DNA from: Allobosea sp. 67-29
Lineage (GTDB): Bacteria; Pseudomonadota; Alphaproteobacteria; Rhizobiales; Beijerinckiaceae
Assembly (NCBI RefSeq): GCF_001898115.1
Contig: NZ_MKSQ01000007.1
Span: forward strand, 347,324 to 411,323
DNA length: 64,000 nt
Direction: 5' to 3'
Shown: piece by piece, positions 1-8,363 of the stretch
Layout: the number at the start of each line of letters is the position of its first letter
Position numbering within the stretch: the stretch's first letter is position 1
The notes under the pieces: model-generated
Told to the model about the DNA's origin: nothing
What the model saw: the letters and a program-made list of their open reading frames with translations, nothing else
Database searches by the model: none
Made by a program: the position numbers and the translations under genes

Positions 1-1166
1 CCGGTCCTTATCGCGTCAGCGAGGTCAGGCCGGGCGAATCGCTGACGCTGACACGGCGAACCGACTGCTGGGCCGATTCATTGCCCTTGATGCGCGGCCT
101 CTTCAACGCCGCCGAGATCCGCTACGATTTCTACCGCGACTCCAACGCGCTGTTCGAGGCGTTCAAGGCCGGGCTCTGCGACGTCCGACTCGAAGGCGAT
201 CCGACACGCTGGATGACCGGCTACGACATCCCCGCCGTCCAAGACGGCCGCATCGTCCGCGAGACGCTGCATTTCGACGCGCCGAAGGGCATGACCGGCC
301 TCGTCTTCAACACGCGCCGGCCGATCTTCGCCGATATCCGGGTGCGCGAGGCGCTGGGGCTGCTGTTCGATTTCGAGTGGGTCAATCGCAATCTCTTCTA
401 CGGCGTCTACCGGCGCGCCGGCAGCTTCTTCTCCGATTCGGAGCTGTCGGCCCTGGGCGTGCCGGCCGATGCCCGCGAAAAGGCGCTGCTCGCCGGCTTT
501 CCGGGCGCCGTCCGCGACGACATTCTGAGCGGGGCCTGGCGCCCGTCGGAGACGGATGGCTCGGGCCGCGACCGCAAGCAGGCTCGCAGGGCGCTCGACC
601 TGCTGAACCAGGCGGGCTTCTCCCTGCGCGAGGGTTCCCTGCGCAATCGCAAGGGCGAGCCCTTCGACTTCGAGATCATGGTGACGAGCCGCCCGCAGGA
701 GCGGCTGGCGCTGAACTACGCCCAGTCGCTGGTGCGGCTCGGCATTGCCGCGCAGGTCCGGCTGATCGACGACGTGCAGTATTGGCGCCGGCTTTCCGCC
801 TTCGATTTCGACATGATCCAGTGGACCTGGCCGGCCTCGGCCTCGCCCGGCAACGAGCAGATCGGCCGCTGGGGCTCGGCCAATGCCGAACGCCGCGGTG
901 CGCTCAACTATGCGGGCGTGAAGTCCCCGGCCGTCGACGCGACCCTGCAGGCGCTGCTGCGGGCACGCCGGCGGGAGGAGTTCGTCGCCGCCGTGCGAAC
1001 CCTGGACCGCCTGCTGATCTCGGGCTTCTACGTGGTGCCGCTCTACTACTTGCCGGACACCTGGCTGGCCCATGCGCGCGACGTCGTGCTGAGCGGGCGG
1101 CAGCCGTCCTATTTCCTGGCCAACGAGACGCTGGCGCGCCTTTCGGCGCCGGCCGCGGCAAACTGA
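1..1166 (+). CDS. Extracellular solute-binding protein, family 5 (YejA-like), 3' part only
   Basis: The frame is open from the first complete codon at position 3, so the gene starts before the window; about 387 C-terminal residues are visible and the signal peptide is missing. The fragment begins with G-P-Y-R-V-S-E and contains FEAFKAG-x-CDVRLE, FDFEWVN and a final FYVVPLYYLPDTWLA segment, all typical of periplasmic oligopeptide-binding proteins of the YejA/DppA type. Such proteins deliver peptides or related solutes to an ABC importer in the inner membrane. No permease or ATPase gene is visible downstream; they would have to lie upstream or elsewhere. The next gene starts 11 nt after the stop, so the two are probably co-transcribed. 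Ligand unknown. Confidence 0.9.
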   Translation, partial: GPYRVSEVRPGESLTLTRRTDCWADSLPLMRGLFNAAEIRYDFYRDSNALFEAFKAGLCDVRLEGDPTRWMTGYDIPAVQDGRIVRETLHFDAPKGMTGLVFNTRRPIFADIRVREALGLLFDFEWVNRNLFYGVYRRAGSFFSDSELSALGVPADAREKALLAGFPGAVRDDILSGAWRPSETDGSGRDRKQARRALDLLNQAGFSLREGSLRNRKGEPFDFEIMVTSRPQERLALNYAQSLVRLGIAAQVRLIDDVQYWRRLSAFDFDMIQWTWPASASPGNEQIGRWGSANAERRGALNYAGVKSPAVDATLQALLRARRREEFVAAVRTLDRLLISGFYVVPLYYLPDTWLAHARDVVLSGRQPSYFLANETLARLSAPAAAN

Positions 1167-1177
1167 GGGATCGGCGA

Positions 1178-2191
1178 ATGCGGGCTGAACAGGACGAGGC
1201 GACCGCCCTGCTCGACGGCCTCGATCTCGACGCGCTGCTGGCGGCGCTGGCCCGCGGGCGCGGCTACGAGACGGCCCTCCGCGACCCGCCGGGCCGGCGC
1301 GGCTGGAGCGACGTCAATGCCGCCTCGCTGAATTTCCTGCAGCTCGACCAGCGCATCGACCGCCTGGCCCGCCTGCTGTCGATCAACCGCGGCCAGCCGG
1401 GCGCCAGCGTCGCGATCCTCGCCCCGCTCGGCCCCGAGGCGATCGTTTCCGTTCTCGCCTGCCTGCGGGCCGGGCTCTCTCCCGTGATGCTGCCGCTGCA
1501 TGGCAACGAGATCGAATTGCTCAGGCTCGTCGAGGCGTCGGGCGCGGTGATGGCGCTCGGCGTCAGCCGGATCGGCCCGCTGCGCCCCCTGCTGATCCTG
1601 CGTAACCTGGCGATGCGCGCCTTCAGCACCCGCTTCGTCGGGGGTTTCGGCCCGGATGTCCCGGAAGGCGTCGCGCCGCTCGACATGTTGATGGCCAATG
1701 CATCCTTGCACCCGCTGCCGCCGGTCTCGGAGCGGCCGCCGATCCAGGTGGCCGATGCGACGACGATGGCGGGTCCTGTCGCACTGCCCGAGCGCGATGT
1801 TCTCGCCAAGGCACTGGAGCTGTCCCGGCTGCTGAAGCCCGTCGCGTCGTCGCGCATCGTCACCACGCTGGTCGGGGGCGATCTCGCCGCGCTCGCCAGC
1901 GGGCCGGGCATGGCCATGCTCGCCGGGATCGAACTGCTGCCGCTCGGCTTGTTCAACCTGGGCGATCTGCAGGCCTGCATCGAGGGCGGCCGCCACGTTC
2001 ATCTCGTGCTGCCCGGCGAGATGGAGCCGGCGCTGGCCCATTCGCGGCTGGCGGAGCATCAGGCGCTGGCGAGCGTCATCTTCGTCAGGCGGGCGGAGCA
2101 CCCGGCATACCCGGCGCTCGACCGGCCGGATCTCGCCATCGTCGAGGTCGAGGCCCGCTCGGCATCGGAGATCTTGATTTCCCGGCGCTGA
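1178..2191 (+). CDS. Degenerate AMP-binding (ANL superfamily) protein, probable pseudoenzyme
   Basis: 337 residues from ATG 1178, 11 nt after the solute-binding gene. Residues about 45-110 resemble the N-terminal part of acyl-CoA synthetases: a Q-L-D-x-R-I-D-R-L-A-R-L-L segment, then V-A-I-L-A-P-L-G-P-E-A and A-C-L-R-A-G. The P-loop region, where active enzymes have a Ser/Thr/Gly-rich loop ending in Lys, reads D-A-T-T-M-A-G-P-V-A-L without the lysine. The Y-G-x-T-E motif and the whole C-terminal lid domain are absent, since active enzymes are about 500-600 residues. The frame is intact and codon use matches its neighbours, so it looks maintained rather than freshly broken. It may bind an acyl or adenylate ligand or act as a partner protein. 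Function unknown. Confidence 0.7.
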   Translation: MRAEQDEATALLDGLDLDALLAALARGRGYETALRDPPGRRGWSDVNAASLNFLQLDQRIDRLARLLSINRGQPGASVAILAPLGPEAIVSVLACLRAGLSPVMLPLHGNEIELLRLVEASGAVMALGVSRIGPLRPLLILRNLAMRAFSTRFVGGFGPDVPEGVAPLDMLMANASLHPLPPVSERPPIQVADATTMAGPVALPERDVLAKALELSRLLKPVASSRIVTTLVGGDLAALASGPGMAMLAGIELLPLGLFNLGDLQACIEGGRHVHLVLPGEMEPALAHSRLAEHQALASVIFVRRAEHPAYPALDRPDLAIVEVEARSASEILISRR

Positions 2192-2195
2192 CGGC

Positions 2196-2220
2196 GGAAC
2201 CGTATCGGTGCCCGCGCGTT
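2196..2220 (+). promoter_or_regulatory. Predicted EcfG (general stress sigma factor) promoter
   Basis: GGAAC at 2196-2200, a 16-nt spacer, then CGTT at 2217-2220. This is a perfect match to the alphaproteobacterial general-stress consensus GGAAC-N16/17-CGTT. Transcription would begin near 2226, about 27 nt before the ATG at 2253, and would include the GGGAGG ribosome site at 2241-2246. It is the only perfect match I found in the window. Confidence 0.6.
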
Positions 2221-2252
2221 GACGAGGCCGGGCGCGCCACGGGAGGTCCGCA

Positions 2253-2543
2253 ATGCTGATCGCAGGTCTGGTTTCGCTGTCCCTTTCCTCCGGCCTGCTC
2301 GTGCCCGTCGCCGACGGCCCCCCGAAATTCAACATCGAGGCGACCTGCCGCGATGTCGGCAAGGCCGGCGGCGGCATCGGCGGCTCGGTCGAGGCCTGCC
2401 GCAGCGACGAGACCAAGGCGCGCGATTCGCTCGCCGCGAAATGGACGCAATACCCCGCGGCGAAGCGCAACAGCTGCGTTGCCAGCGCCAGGCTCGGCAC
2501 GTCGCCGAGCTACGTACAGGTCATCACCTGCCTGGAGATGTAG
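2253..2543 (+). CDS. Small secreted protein with four cysteines, function unknown
   Basis: 96 residues. The N-terminus (M-L-I-A-G-L-V-S-L-S-L-S-S-G-L-L-V-P-V-A-D-G) is hydrophobic and reads as a short Sec signal or anchor with few leading charges. The mature part carries four cysteines, in A-T-C-R-D, E-A-C-R-S-D-E, N-S-C-V-A and I-T-C-L-E-M, spaced so that two disulfides could form in the periplasm. The middle is Lys/Arg-rich around A-K-W-T-Q-Y-P. A strong GGGAGG site lies 6 nt before the ATG. The EcfG-type promoter at 2196-2220 suggests induction in the general stress response. I do not recognise the family beyond small hypothetical proteins of Rhizobiales. Confidence 0.7.
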   Translation: MLIAGLVSLSLSSGLLVPVADGPPKFNIEATCRDVGKAGGGIGGSVEACRSDETKARDSLAAKWTQYPAAKRNSCVASARLGTSPSYVQVITCLEM

Positions 2544-2642
2544 GACCGCCTGCGCGGCCCTCGCGGGACAGCTTGCTCCCGGCCACCGGTTCCGTCACAA
2601 CGATCGGGCCGAAGAAGCATGTCGGCCGGAAGGGTCATCGCA

Positions 2643-2936
2643 ATGCCTCATCTTTCCGCGTTCATCATGCCTGCGCTGGCCGGGACCGGGATGCTGGCCC
2701 TCGCCATGGCAGCGCCGGCGCCGGCCGCAGCCGAGAGCTGTGCCGATCTGTGGACCGCGCGCAACGAGATCTACAAGGCGCAGGGCTACTGCTTCCGGAC
2801 GGCGCGGGCGATCGCGGCGTTCGGCAATGCCGGCTGCCAGTACGACGATGTCGAGGATGTGCCGCTCTCGGCCCACGACCGCCGCATGATCGCAGACATT
2901 GTGCGCCGCGAACGGGCCTTGCGCTGCCCGCGCTGA
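2643..2936 (+). CDS. Secreted YARHG-domain protein
   Basis: 97 residues from ATG 2643. I prefer this start because GGAAGGG lies about 9 nt upstream and the product opens directly into a Sec signal peptide ending A-A-P-A-P-A-A-A-E. An in-frame ATG at 2619 would add eight residues. The mature protein has W-T-A-R-N-E-I-Y-K-A-Q-G-Y-C-F, a YARHG-type core, and then F-G-N-A-G-C and a final R-C-P-R. YARHG proteins are small extracytoplasmic modules of unclear role, often with peptidase or cell-wall associations. Its four cysteines suggest an oxidised periplasmic fold. The gene lies 99 nt after the preceding secreted-protein gene and may share its transcript. Confidence 0.75.
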   Translation: MPHLSAFIMPALAGTGMLALAMAAPAPAAAESCADLWTARNEIYKAQGYCFRTARAIAAFGNAGCQYDDVEDVPLSAHDRRMIADIVRRERALRCPR

Positions 2937-3059
2937 TCGGCCCGGCCCCGTCATTGCCTGTGGAATGCAGCCCTGCCCTGCACCCGGCGGGAACCATGCC
3001 ATGCTAGAAGCGCCGGCCGCGCCTTCGCGCGCGCCCAAACGAGACGACGCACGACCGGC

Positions 3060-4571
3060 ATGACGACAGCGATCGAGATGGGAACGACAAGGACCGGCGA
3101 ACCCGGTCTGATCGATCTCGCCGAATTGCTGGCGACGCGGCTGCTCGTGCAGGGCAATTCCGGCTCGGGCAAGTCGCACCTGCTGCGCCGCCTGCTCGAG
3201 CAGAGCGCACCGCTGGTGCAGCAGGCGATCATCGATCCCGAAGGCGATTTCGTCTCGCTCGCCGACCAGTTCGGTCATGTCGTGGTCGATGCCGAATGCG
3301 GCGAGGCCGAGTTGCAGCGCGTCGCCTTGCGTGTGCGCCAGCATCGCGTCTCGGTGGTGCTGAATCTCGAGAATCTCGAAGCCGACGAGCAGTTGCGCGC
3401 CACCGCCGCCTTCCTCGGCGGGCTCTTCGACGTCGACCGCTCGCTCTGGTTCCCGATGCTGATCGTCGTCGACGAGGCCCAGCTCTTCGCACCGGTGATG
3501 GCGGGCGAGGCCTCGGACGAGGCGCGCCGGCTCTCGCTCGGCGCCATGACCAACCTGATGTGCCGTGGCCGCAAGCGTGGGCTCGCCGGCGTCATCGCGA
3601 CGCAGCGCCTCGCCAAACTCGCCAAGAACGTCGCGGCCGAAGCCTCCAACTTCCTGATGGGGCGCACGTTCCTGGACATCGACATGCAGCGCGCCGCCGA
3701 CCTGCTGGGCATGGACCGGCGCCAGGCGGAGATGTTCCGCGATCTGGAGCGCGGCCAGTTCGTCGCGCTCGGCCCCGCCCTGTCGAAGCGCCCGCTGCCG
3801 ATCCGGATCGGCTCGGTCTCCTCGGTCGATCGCGGCGGCGCCCCGGGCTTGATGCCGCTGCCCGAGCAGGCGCCGGAAGAGGCCGGCAAGCTGATCTTCA
3901 CGCCCGGCGAGGACGAGCCGCCGCCGCTGGCCCGCGCCGTCCGCCCCGCCCCGCGGCCGCGCCCGGATCCCACCGAGGTGCTGCGCCGGATCGAGACCTA
4001 CCGCCCTGCCCCGCTGCCGGAGCCGGAGCCGGAAATCGAGCTCGAGCCGCACGAGCGCGAGGCCATCATGACCGATATCCTGCGTGAGCTGATGGCCGAT
4101 CCCGAAAGTCAGTCGCGTCAGACCGCGGTGCTCTATCAGGATTTCACGGTGCGCTGCCGGATGCGCCGGCTCGGCCGCACGCATCTGAGTCTGGAGGAGT
4201 TCCGCCGCCGTCTCGCCGTGGCGCGTGCCGGCGTCAGCGACAGCATCGCCACGAGCGAGGGCTGGCAAGCCGCAGTGGCGGCCTCCGGCAGCCTGCCGGA
4301 AGATCTGCAGGGGCTCTTCCTGTTCATCGCCCGGACGGCCATTGAAGGCGGCACCTGTCCCAGCGACGCCGAACTCGCGCGGGTCTATGGCAGCCATTCG
4401 CCGAGCCGGGCGCGCCGGTTGCTCGGCTACATCGAGGAGCGCGGCCTCATCGTCTGCCACATCGATTTCCGCGGGCAGCGCACGCTCGCCCTGCCGACGC
4501 TCGGCGTCGAAACCGCGCCGGGCCTGGCGCAGCCCCGCACGGCCGGCATGCCGCGCAGCGCGCGCGGCTGA
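3060..4571 (+). CDS. HerA-like (DUF87/DUF853-type) ATPase
   Basis: 503 residues. A Walker A motif G-N-S-G-S-G-K-S lies at about residues 32-39 and a Walker B strand L-I-V-V-D-E-A-Q at about 138-145. A downstream G-V-I-A-T-Q-R segment matches the sensor region of FtsK/HerA hexameric translocases. Residues about 265-345 are a Pro/Glu/Arg-rich linker. The last 150 residues look alpha-helical and winged-helix-like (ELARVYGSHSPSRARRLLGY), which could bind DNA. HerA proteins usually pair with the nuclease NurA or with defence effectors; none is adjacent. It probably acts on DNA in the cytoplasm; the exact role is unknown. The start was chosen because 3060 is the first ATG before the conserved region. 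Confidence 0.8.
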   Translation: MTTAIEMGTTRTGEPGLIDLAELLATRLLVQGNSGSGKSHLLRRLLEQSAPLVQQAIIDPEGDFVSLADQFGHVVVDAECGEAELQRVALRVRQHRVSVVLNLENLEADEQLRATAAFLGGLFDVDRSLWFPMLIVVDEAQLFAPVMAGEASDEARRLSLGAMTNLMCRGRKRGLAGVIATQRLAKLAKNVAAEASNFLMGRTFLDIDMQRAADLLGMDRRQAEMFRDLERGQFVALGPALSKRPLPIRIGSVSSVDRGGAPGLMPLPEQAPEEAGKLIFTPGEDEPPPLARAVRPAPRPRPDPTEVLRRIETYRPAPLPEPEPEIELEPHEREAIMTDILRELMADPESQSRQTAVLYQDFTVRCRMRRLGRTHLSLEEFRRRLAVARAGVSDSIATSEGWQAAVAASGSLPEDLQGLFLFIARTAIEGGTCPSDAELARVYGSHSPSRARRLLGYIEERGLIVCHIDFRGQRTLALPTLGVETAPGLAQPRTAGMPRSARG

Positions 4572-4686
4572 GCCGGCGTCGCAGCGCCCGCTCGATGACT
4601 TGAACTCACGAATGATGTTCCCGCGCCGGGGCTAATCGGGCCCTCCAAGGGGCGCCATCTTCCTGCTCTCACAGGAGATCAGGATC

Positions 4687-5721
4687 ATGGAATACAGGCG
4701 TTTGGGCCATTCGGGATTGATGGTTCCGGCCCTCAGCTTCGGCGCGGGGACCTTCGGCGGACAGGGGCCGCTCTTCGGCGCCTGGGGCAATACCGACGCC
4801 GAGGAGGCGCGCCGCCTCGTCGACATCTGCCTCGATGCCGGGCTCAACCTCTTCGATACGGCCGATGTCTATTCGAACGGTGCTTCCGAGGAGGTTCTCG
4901 GCGCCGCCATCAAGGGCCGGCGCGACAAGGTCCTGATCTCGACCAAGACGACCCTGCCGATGGGCGATGGTCCGAACCAGGCAGGCTCATCGCGCGGCCG
5001 GCTGATCAAGGCGACCGAAGACGCCCTGCGACGGCTCGGCACCGACTACATCGATCTGCTGCAGTTGCACGCCTTCGATGCCGGCACGCCGGTCGAGGAG
5101 GTTCTGTCGACGCTCGACGCGCTCGTCCGGGCAGGCAAGCTGCGCCATGTCGGCGTCTCGAACTTCTCCGGCTGGCAGTTGATGAAGGCGCTCGCCGCCG
5201 CCGACCGCCATGGCTGGCCGCGCCATGTCGCGCATCAGGTCTATTACTCGCTCGTCGGGCGCGACTACGAGTGGGAGCTGATGCCGCTCGGGCTCGACCA
5301 GGGCGTCGGTGCGCTGGTCTGGAGCCCGCTCGGCTGGGGCCGCCTGACCGGCAAGATCCGGCGCGGCCAGCCACTTCCCGCGGGAAGCCGCCTGCACGAC
5401 ACAGCCGAATTCGGCCCGCCGGTCGAGGACGAGCAGCTCTATGCGATCGTCGATGTGCTCGACGCAATCGCGCAGGAAACCGGCAGGAGCGTGCCGCAGA
5501 TCGCGATCAACTGGCTGCTGCAGCGCCCGACGGTGTCCTCCGTCATCATCGGCGCCCGCAACGAGCAGCAATTGCGCGACAATCTCGGCGCGGTCGGTTG
5601 GAATCTGACGGCCGAGCAGGTTGCACGGCTCGACGCCGCAAGCGAGCGCACGGCGCCCTATCCCTACTTCCCCTATCGGCGCCAAGCGGGCTTCGCCCGC
5701 CTGAACCCGCCGGCGGTCTGA
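4687..5721 (+). CDS. Aldo/keto reductase
   Basis: 344 residues, the normal length for NADPH-dependent aldo/keto reductases of the YghZ/YajO/MocA type. The catalytic Asp-Tyr pair is in L-F-D-T-A-D-V-Y-S-N-G, the Lys in I-S-T-K-T-T-L-P, and the His in L-L-Q-L-H-A-F-D. The cofactor-binding C-terminal loop is V-I-I-G-A-R-N-E-Q-Q-L. It should reduce aldehydes or ketones in the cytoplasm; the substrate cannot be read from sequence. An AGGAGATC ribosome site precedes ATG 4687. It appears monocistronic, with 115 nt before it and a palindromic repeat after it. Confidence 0.93.
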   Translation: MEYRRLGHSGLMVPALSFGAGTFGGQGPLFGAWGNTDAEEARRLVDICLDAGLNLFDTADVYSNGASEEVLGAAIKGRRDKVLISTKTTLPMGDGPNQAGSSRGRLIKATEDALRRLGTDYIDLLQLHAFDAGTPVEEVLSTLDALVRAGKLRHVGVSNFSGWQLMKALAAADRHGWPRHVAHQVYYSLVGRDYEWELMPLGLDQGVGALVWSPLGWGRLTGKIRRGQPLPAGSRLHDTAEFGPPVEDEQLYAIVDVLDAIAQETGRSVPQIAINWLLQRPTVSSVIIGARNEQQLRDNLGAVGWNLTAEQVARLDAASERTAPYPYFPYRRQAGFARLNPPAV

Positions 5722-5739
5722 CCAACCATTGGAAGCCGA

Positions 5740-5788
5740 GCCCTCATCCCGACGAGCGCCGCAGGCGCGTCTCGGAGCATGAGGGCCC
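5740..5788. repeat. Imperfect palindromic (REP-like) intergenic repeat
   Basis: GCCCTCAT at 5740-5747 is mirrored by ATGAGGGC at 5779-5786, with an inner pair GCGCC / GGCGC around 5755-5767. It resembles the short dispersed repeats with CCCTCATCCTGAGG and CTCGAAGGATG arms common in Rhizobiales genomes. A related copy lies at 38919-38961. It sits between the aldo/keto reductase gene and trpG and could also act as a hairpin terminator. Confidence 0.6.
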
Positions 5789-5890
5789 GGACGATCGTCG
5801 GCCCGCCATCGGCCCTCGCCCTGCGGCGCAAAACTTGACCACCCCGCCCCCGAACGTGCATGACCTGTGGCCATCTACACAGGTCCGGCC

Positions 5891-6508
5891 ATGCGCGTTC
5901 TGTTGATCGACAACTACGACAGCTTCACCTGGAACCTGGTCCACCTGATCGGTGGGCTGGGCGCCGAGGTCGATGTCTGGCGTAACGATGCGCTCACCGT
6001 CGACGAGGCGCTCGCCGGAGAGCATGACGCGATCGTGCTTTCCCCCGGCCCCTGCACCCCCAACGAGGCCGGCATCTGCCTCGACCTCATCAGGCAAGGC
6101 GCTGGACGGAAGCCGATCTTCGGCGTCTGTCTCGGACTGCAGGCGATGGGACAGGCCTTCGGCGGCCAGGTCGTGCGCGCGCCGCTGCCGATGCACGGCA
6201 AGGTCTCGCCGATCCGCCACAACGCGCGCGGGCTGTTCCGCGGCATCAACGGCCCGCTGCATGCGACGCGCTATCACTCGCTCGTGGTCGAGCGTGCCTC
6301 CTGCCCGGCGGTCTTCGACATCGAGGCGGAGAGCGATGACGGCCTGATCATGGCGCTCTCGCACCGGGAGCTGCCGGTCCACGGCGTGCAGTTCCATCCG
6401 GAGAGCATCGCTTCCGAGCACGGAGCGACCATCCTGCGGAACTTCCTCGATCTCGCGGAGCGATGGCAGAGCGAACGCGAAGCCTCCGCCCTGACCCTTT
6501 CAGCCTGA
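5891..6508 (+). CDS. trpG: Anthranilate synthase glutamine amidotransferase component
   Basis: 205 residues from ATG 5891; an ATG eight codons earlier at 5867 gives no conserved sequence. This class I glutamine amidotransferase has the oxyanion region S-P-G-P-C-T-P, the nucleophile Cys in G-V-C-L-G-L-Q-A-M-G and the His/Glu pair in V-Q-F-H-P-E-S-I. It supplies ammonia to TrpE for anthranilate synthesis and may also serve as PabA for folate, as is common when one copy is present. trpE is not in the window. It heads trpGDC-moaC-moeA-lexA; trpD begins 15 nt after its stop. Confidence 0.95.
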   Translation: MRVLLIDNYDSFTWNLVHLIGGLGAEVDVWRNDALTVDEALAGEHDAIVLSPGPCTPNEAGICLDLIRQGAGRKPIFGVCLGLQAMGQAFGGQVVRAPLPMHGKVSPIRHNARGLFRGINGPLHATRYHSLVVERASCPAVFDIEAESDDGLIMALSHRELPVHGVQFHPESIASEHGATILRNFLDLAERWQSEREASALTLSA

Positions 6509-6523
6509 TTCCGCAGAGTTCCA

Positions 6524-7537
6524 ATGGACGATTTCAAACCTTTCGTCGCCAAGGTTGCGACCGGCGCGAGCCTCTCCCGCGAGGAAGCGCGCGACGCCTT
6601 CGACACGATTCTGTCCGGTGAGGTCACTAACGCGCAGTCCGCGGCCTTCCTGATGGCGCTGCGCGTGCGCGGCGAGACGATCGACGAGATCGCCGGCGCC
6701 GTCGGCGCCATGCGCGGCAAGATGCTGCCAGTCAAGGCGCCGCCGGACGCGATCGACATCGTCGGCACCGGCGGCGATTCCTCCGGCTCCTACAATGTCT
6801 CGACGCTGGCCTCGATCATCACTGCCGCCTGCGGCGTGCCGGTCGCCAAGCACGGCAACCGCGCGGCGTCCTCGCGCTCCGGCGCCGCCGATGTGCTGAC
6901 CGCGCTGGGCGTCAAGGTGGGGCTCGACCCGGCCGCGACCGAACGCTGCATCCGCGAGGCCGGCGTCGGCTTCATGTTCGCGCCGACGCATCACGCCTCG
7001 ATGCGCCATGTCGCGCCGGTGCGCACCGAGCTCGGCACGCGCACGATCTTCAACCTGCTCGGCCCGCTCTCCAACCCGGCAGGCGTCAAGCGCCAGCTCA
7101 TCGGCGCCTTCTCCGAGACCTGGCTGGAGCCGATGGTCAAGGTGCTCGCCTCCTTCGGCTCGACCCGCGTCTGGGCGGTGCACGGCTCCGACGGTCTCGA
7201 CGAGATCACCACCACCGGGCCGACCCGCGTCGTCTCGCTGGAGAACGGCAAGATCGAGAGCTTCTCCATCAACCCTGCCGATGTGGGCTTGAGCCTCGCG
7301 AAACCCGAAGATCTGCGCGGCGGCACGCCGGAAGAGAACGCCGCGGCCCTGCGCGCCGCGCTCGACGGCGGGAAGACCGCCTTCCGCGACATCGCCGCCT
7401 TCAACGCCGCGGCAGGCCTGCTCGTTGCAGGCAAGGCGAAGGACCTCCGGGACGGCTTCGCCCAGGCGACGGCCGCGCTCGATTCCGGCAAGGCCAAGGC
7501 GGTGCTGGCGAAGCTCGTCGCCGTCTCCAACGCCTGA
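6524..7537 (+). CDS. trpD: Anthranilate phosphoribosyltransferase
   Basis: 337 residues, the standard TrpD length. The PRPP-binding loop [14 protein letters not shown] and the anthranilate-binding [16 protein letters not shown] segment are intact, as is N-L-L-G-P-L-S-N-P. It transfers phosphoribose to anthranilate in the second step of tryptophan synthesis. The ATG at 6524 follows trpG by 15 nt and the stop is 13 nt before trpC, so the three genes form one transcription unit. Confidence 0.97.
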   Translation: MDDFKPFVAKVATGASLSREEARDAFDTILSGEVTNAQSAAFLMALRVRGETIDEIAGAVGAMRGKMLPVKAPPDAIDIVGTGGDSSGSYNVSTLASIITAACGVPVAKHGNRAASSRSGAADVLTALGVKVGLDPAATERCIREAGVGFMFAPTHHASMRHVAPVRTELGTRTIFNLLGPLSNPAGVKRQLIGAFSETWLEPMVKVLASFGSTRVWAVHGSDGLDEITTTGPTRVVSLENGKIESFSINPADVGLSLAKPEDLRGGTPEENAAALRAALDGGKTAFRDIAAFNAAAGLLVAGKAKDLRDGFAQATAALDSGKAKAVLAKLVAVSNA

Positions 7538-7550
7538 GGGAGCTGGTCGA

Positions 7551-8363
7551 ATGACCGATATCCTCGCGAAGATCGAAGCCTATAAGCGGCAGGAGATCGC
7601 CGCCGCAAAGGCGGCTGTACCGCCGGCCGAGATCGAGAGGCGCGCTCGCGCGGCGGACCGGCCGCGCGGCTTTGCCGCTGCGCTCGCAACCAGGATCGCC
7701 GCCGGGACGCCGGCGCTGATTGCCGAGATCAAGAAGGCGAGCCCGTCCAAGGGCCTGATCCGCGCCGATTTCGACCCGCCCTCGCTTGCACGCGCCTATG
7801 CGGCGGGCGGCGCGGCCTGTCTCTCGGTCCTGACCGACGAACCCTCCTTCCAGGGCCGCCCCGAATTCCTGACCGCGGCGCGCGCGGCCTCCGGCCTGCC
7901 GGCGCTGCGCAAGGATTTCCTCTACGATCCCTATCAGGTCTACGAGGCCCGCGCCTGGGGCGCCGACTGCATCCTGATCATCATGGCCGGCGTCGACGAC
8001 GCCACCGCCCGGGCACTCAACGAGACCGCGCGCGAACTCGGCATGGACGTGCTCGTCGAGGTCCATGACGATGCCGAGCTCGACCGGGCGCTCGAACTCG
8101 AAAGCCGGCTGCTCGGCATCAACAACCGCGACCTGCGCAGCTTCCACGTCGATCTTGCCGTGACCGAGCGGCTGGCGCCGCGTGTCCCGGCCGACCGCAT
8201 CGTCATCGGCGAAAGCGGCATCTTCACCCATGCCGACGTGCAGCGGCTGAACAAGGTCGGCGTCAACGGCTTCCTCGTCGGCGAAAGCCTGATGCGGCAG
8301 GCCGATGTTGCAGCCGCAACCTCGCTGCTGCTGACCGGCAAGGTCCGCGAGACCGCAGCGTGA
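7551..8363 (+). CDS. trpC: Indole-3-glycerol phosphate synthase
   Basis: 270 residues from ATG 7551, which opens with the conserved M-T-D-I-L-A-K-I. It is a monofunctional TIM-barrel enzyme; the TrpF domain is not fused. The active-site segment [10 protein letters not shown] and the lysine in A-L-R-K-D-F are present, with I-N-N-R-D-L and G-E-S-G-I further on. It closes the indole ring from CdRP. Its TGA overlaps the GTG start of moaC by 4 nt (GTGA), a translational-coupling arrangement. Confidence 0.97.
   Translation: MTDILAKIEAYKRQEIAAAKAAVPPAEIERRARAADRPRGFAAALATRIAAGTPALIAEIKKASPSKGLIRADFDPPSLARAYAAGGAACLSVLTDEPSFQGRPEFLTAARAASGLPALRKDFLYDPYQVYEARAWGADCILIIMAGVDDATARALNETARELGMDVLVEVHDDAELDRALELESRLLGINNRDLRSFHVDLAVTERLAPRVPADRIVIGESGIFTHADVQRLNKVGVNGFLVGESLMRQADVAAATSLLLTGKVRETAA

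Noticed and set aside
5835-5863. TTGACC upstream of trpG as a promoter -35
   Set aside because: No acceptable -10 lies 16-18 nt downstream, so I did not list a promoter.
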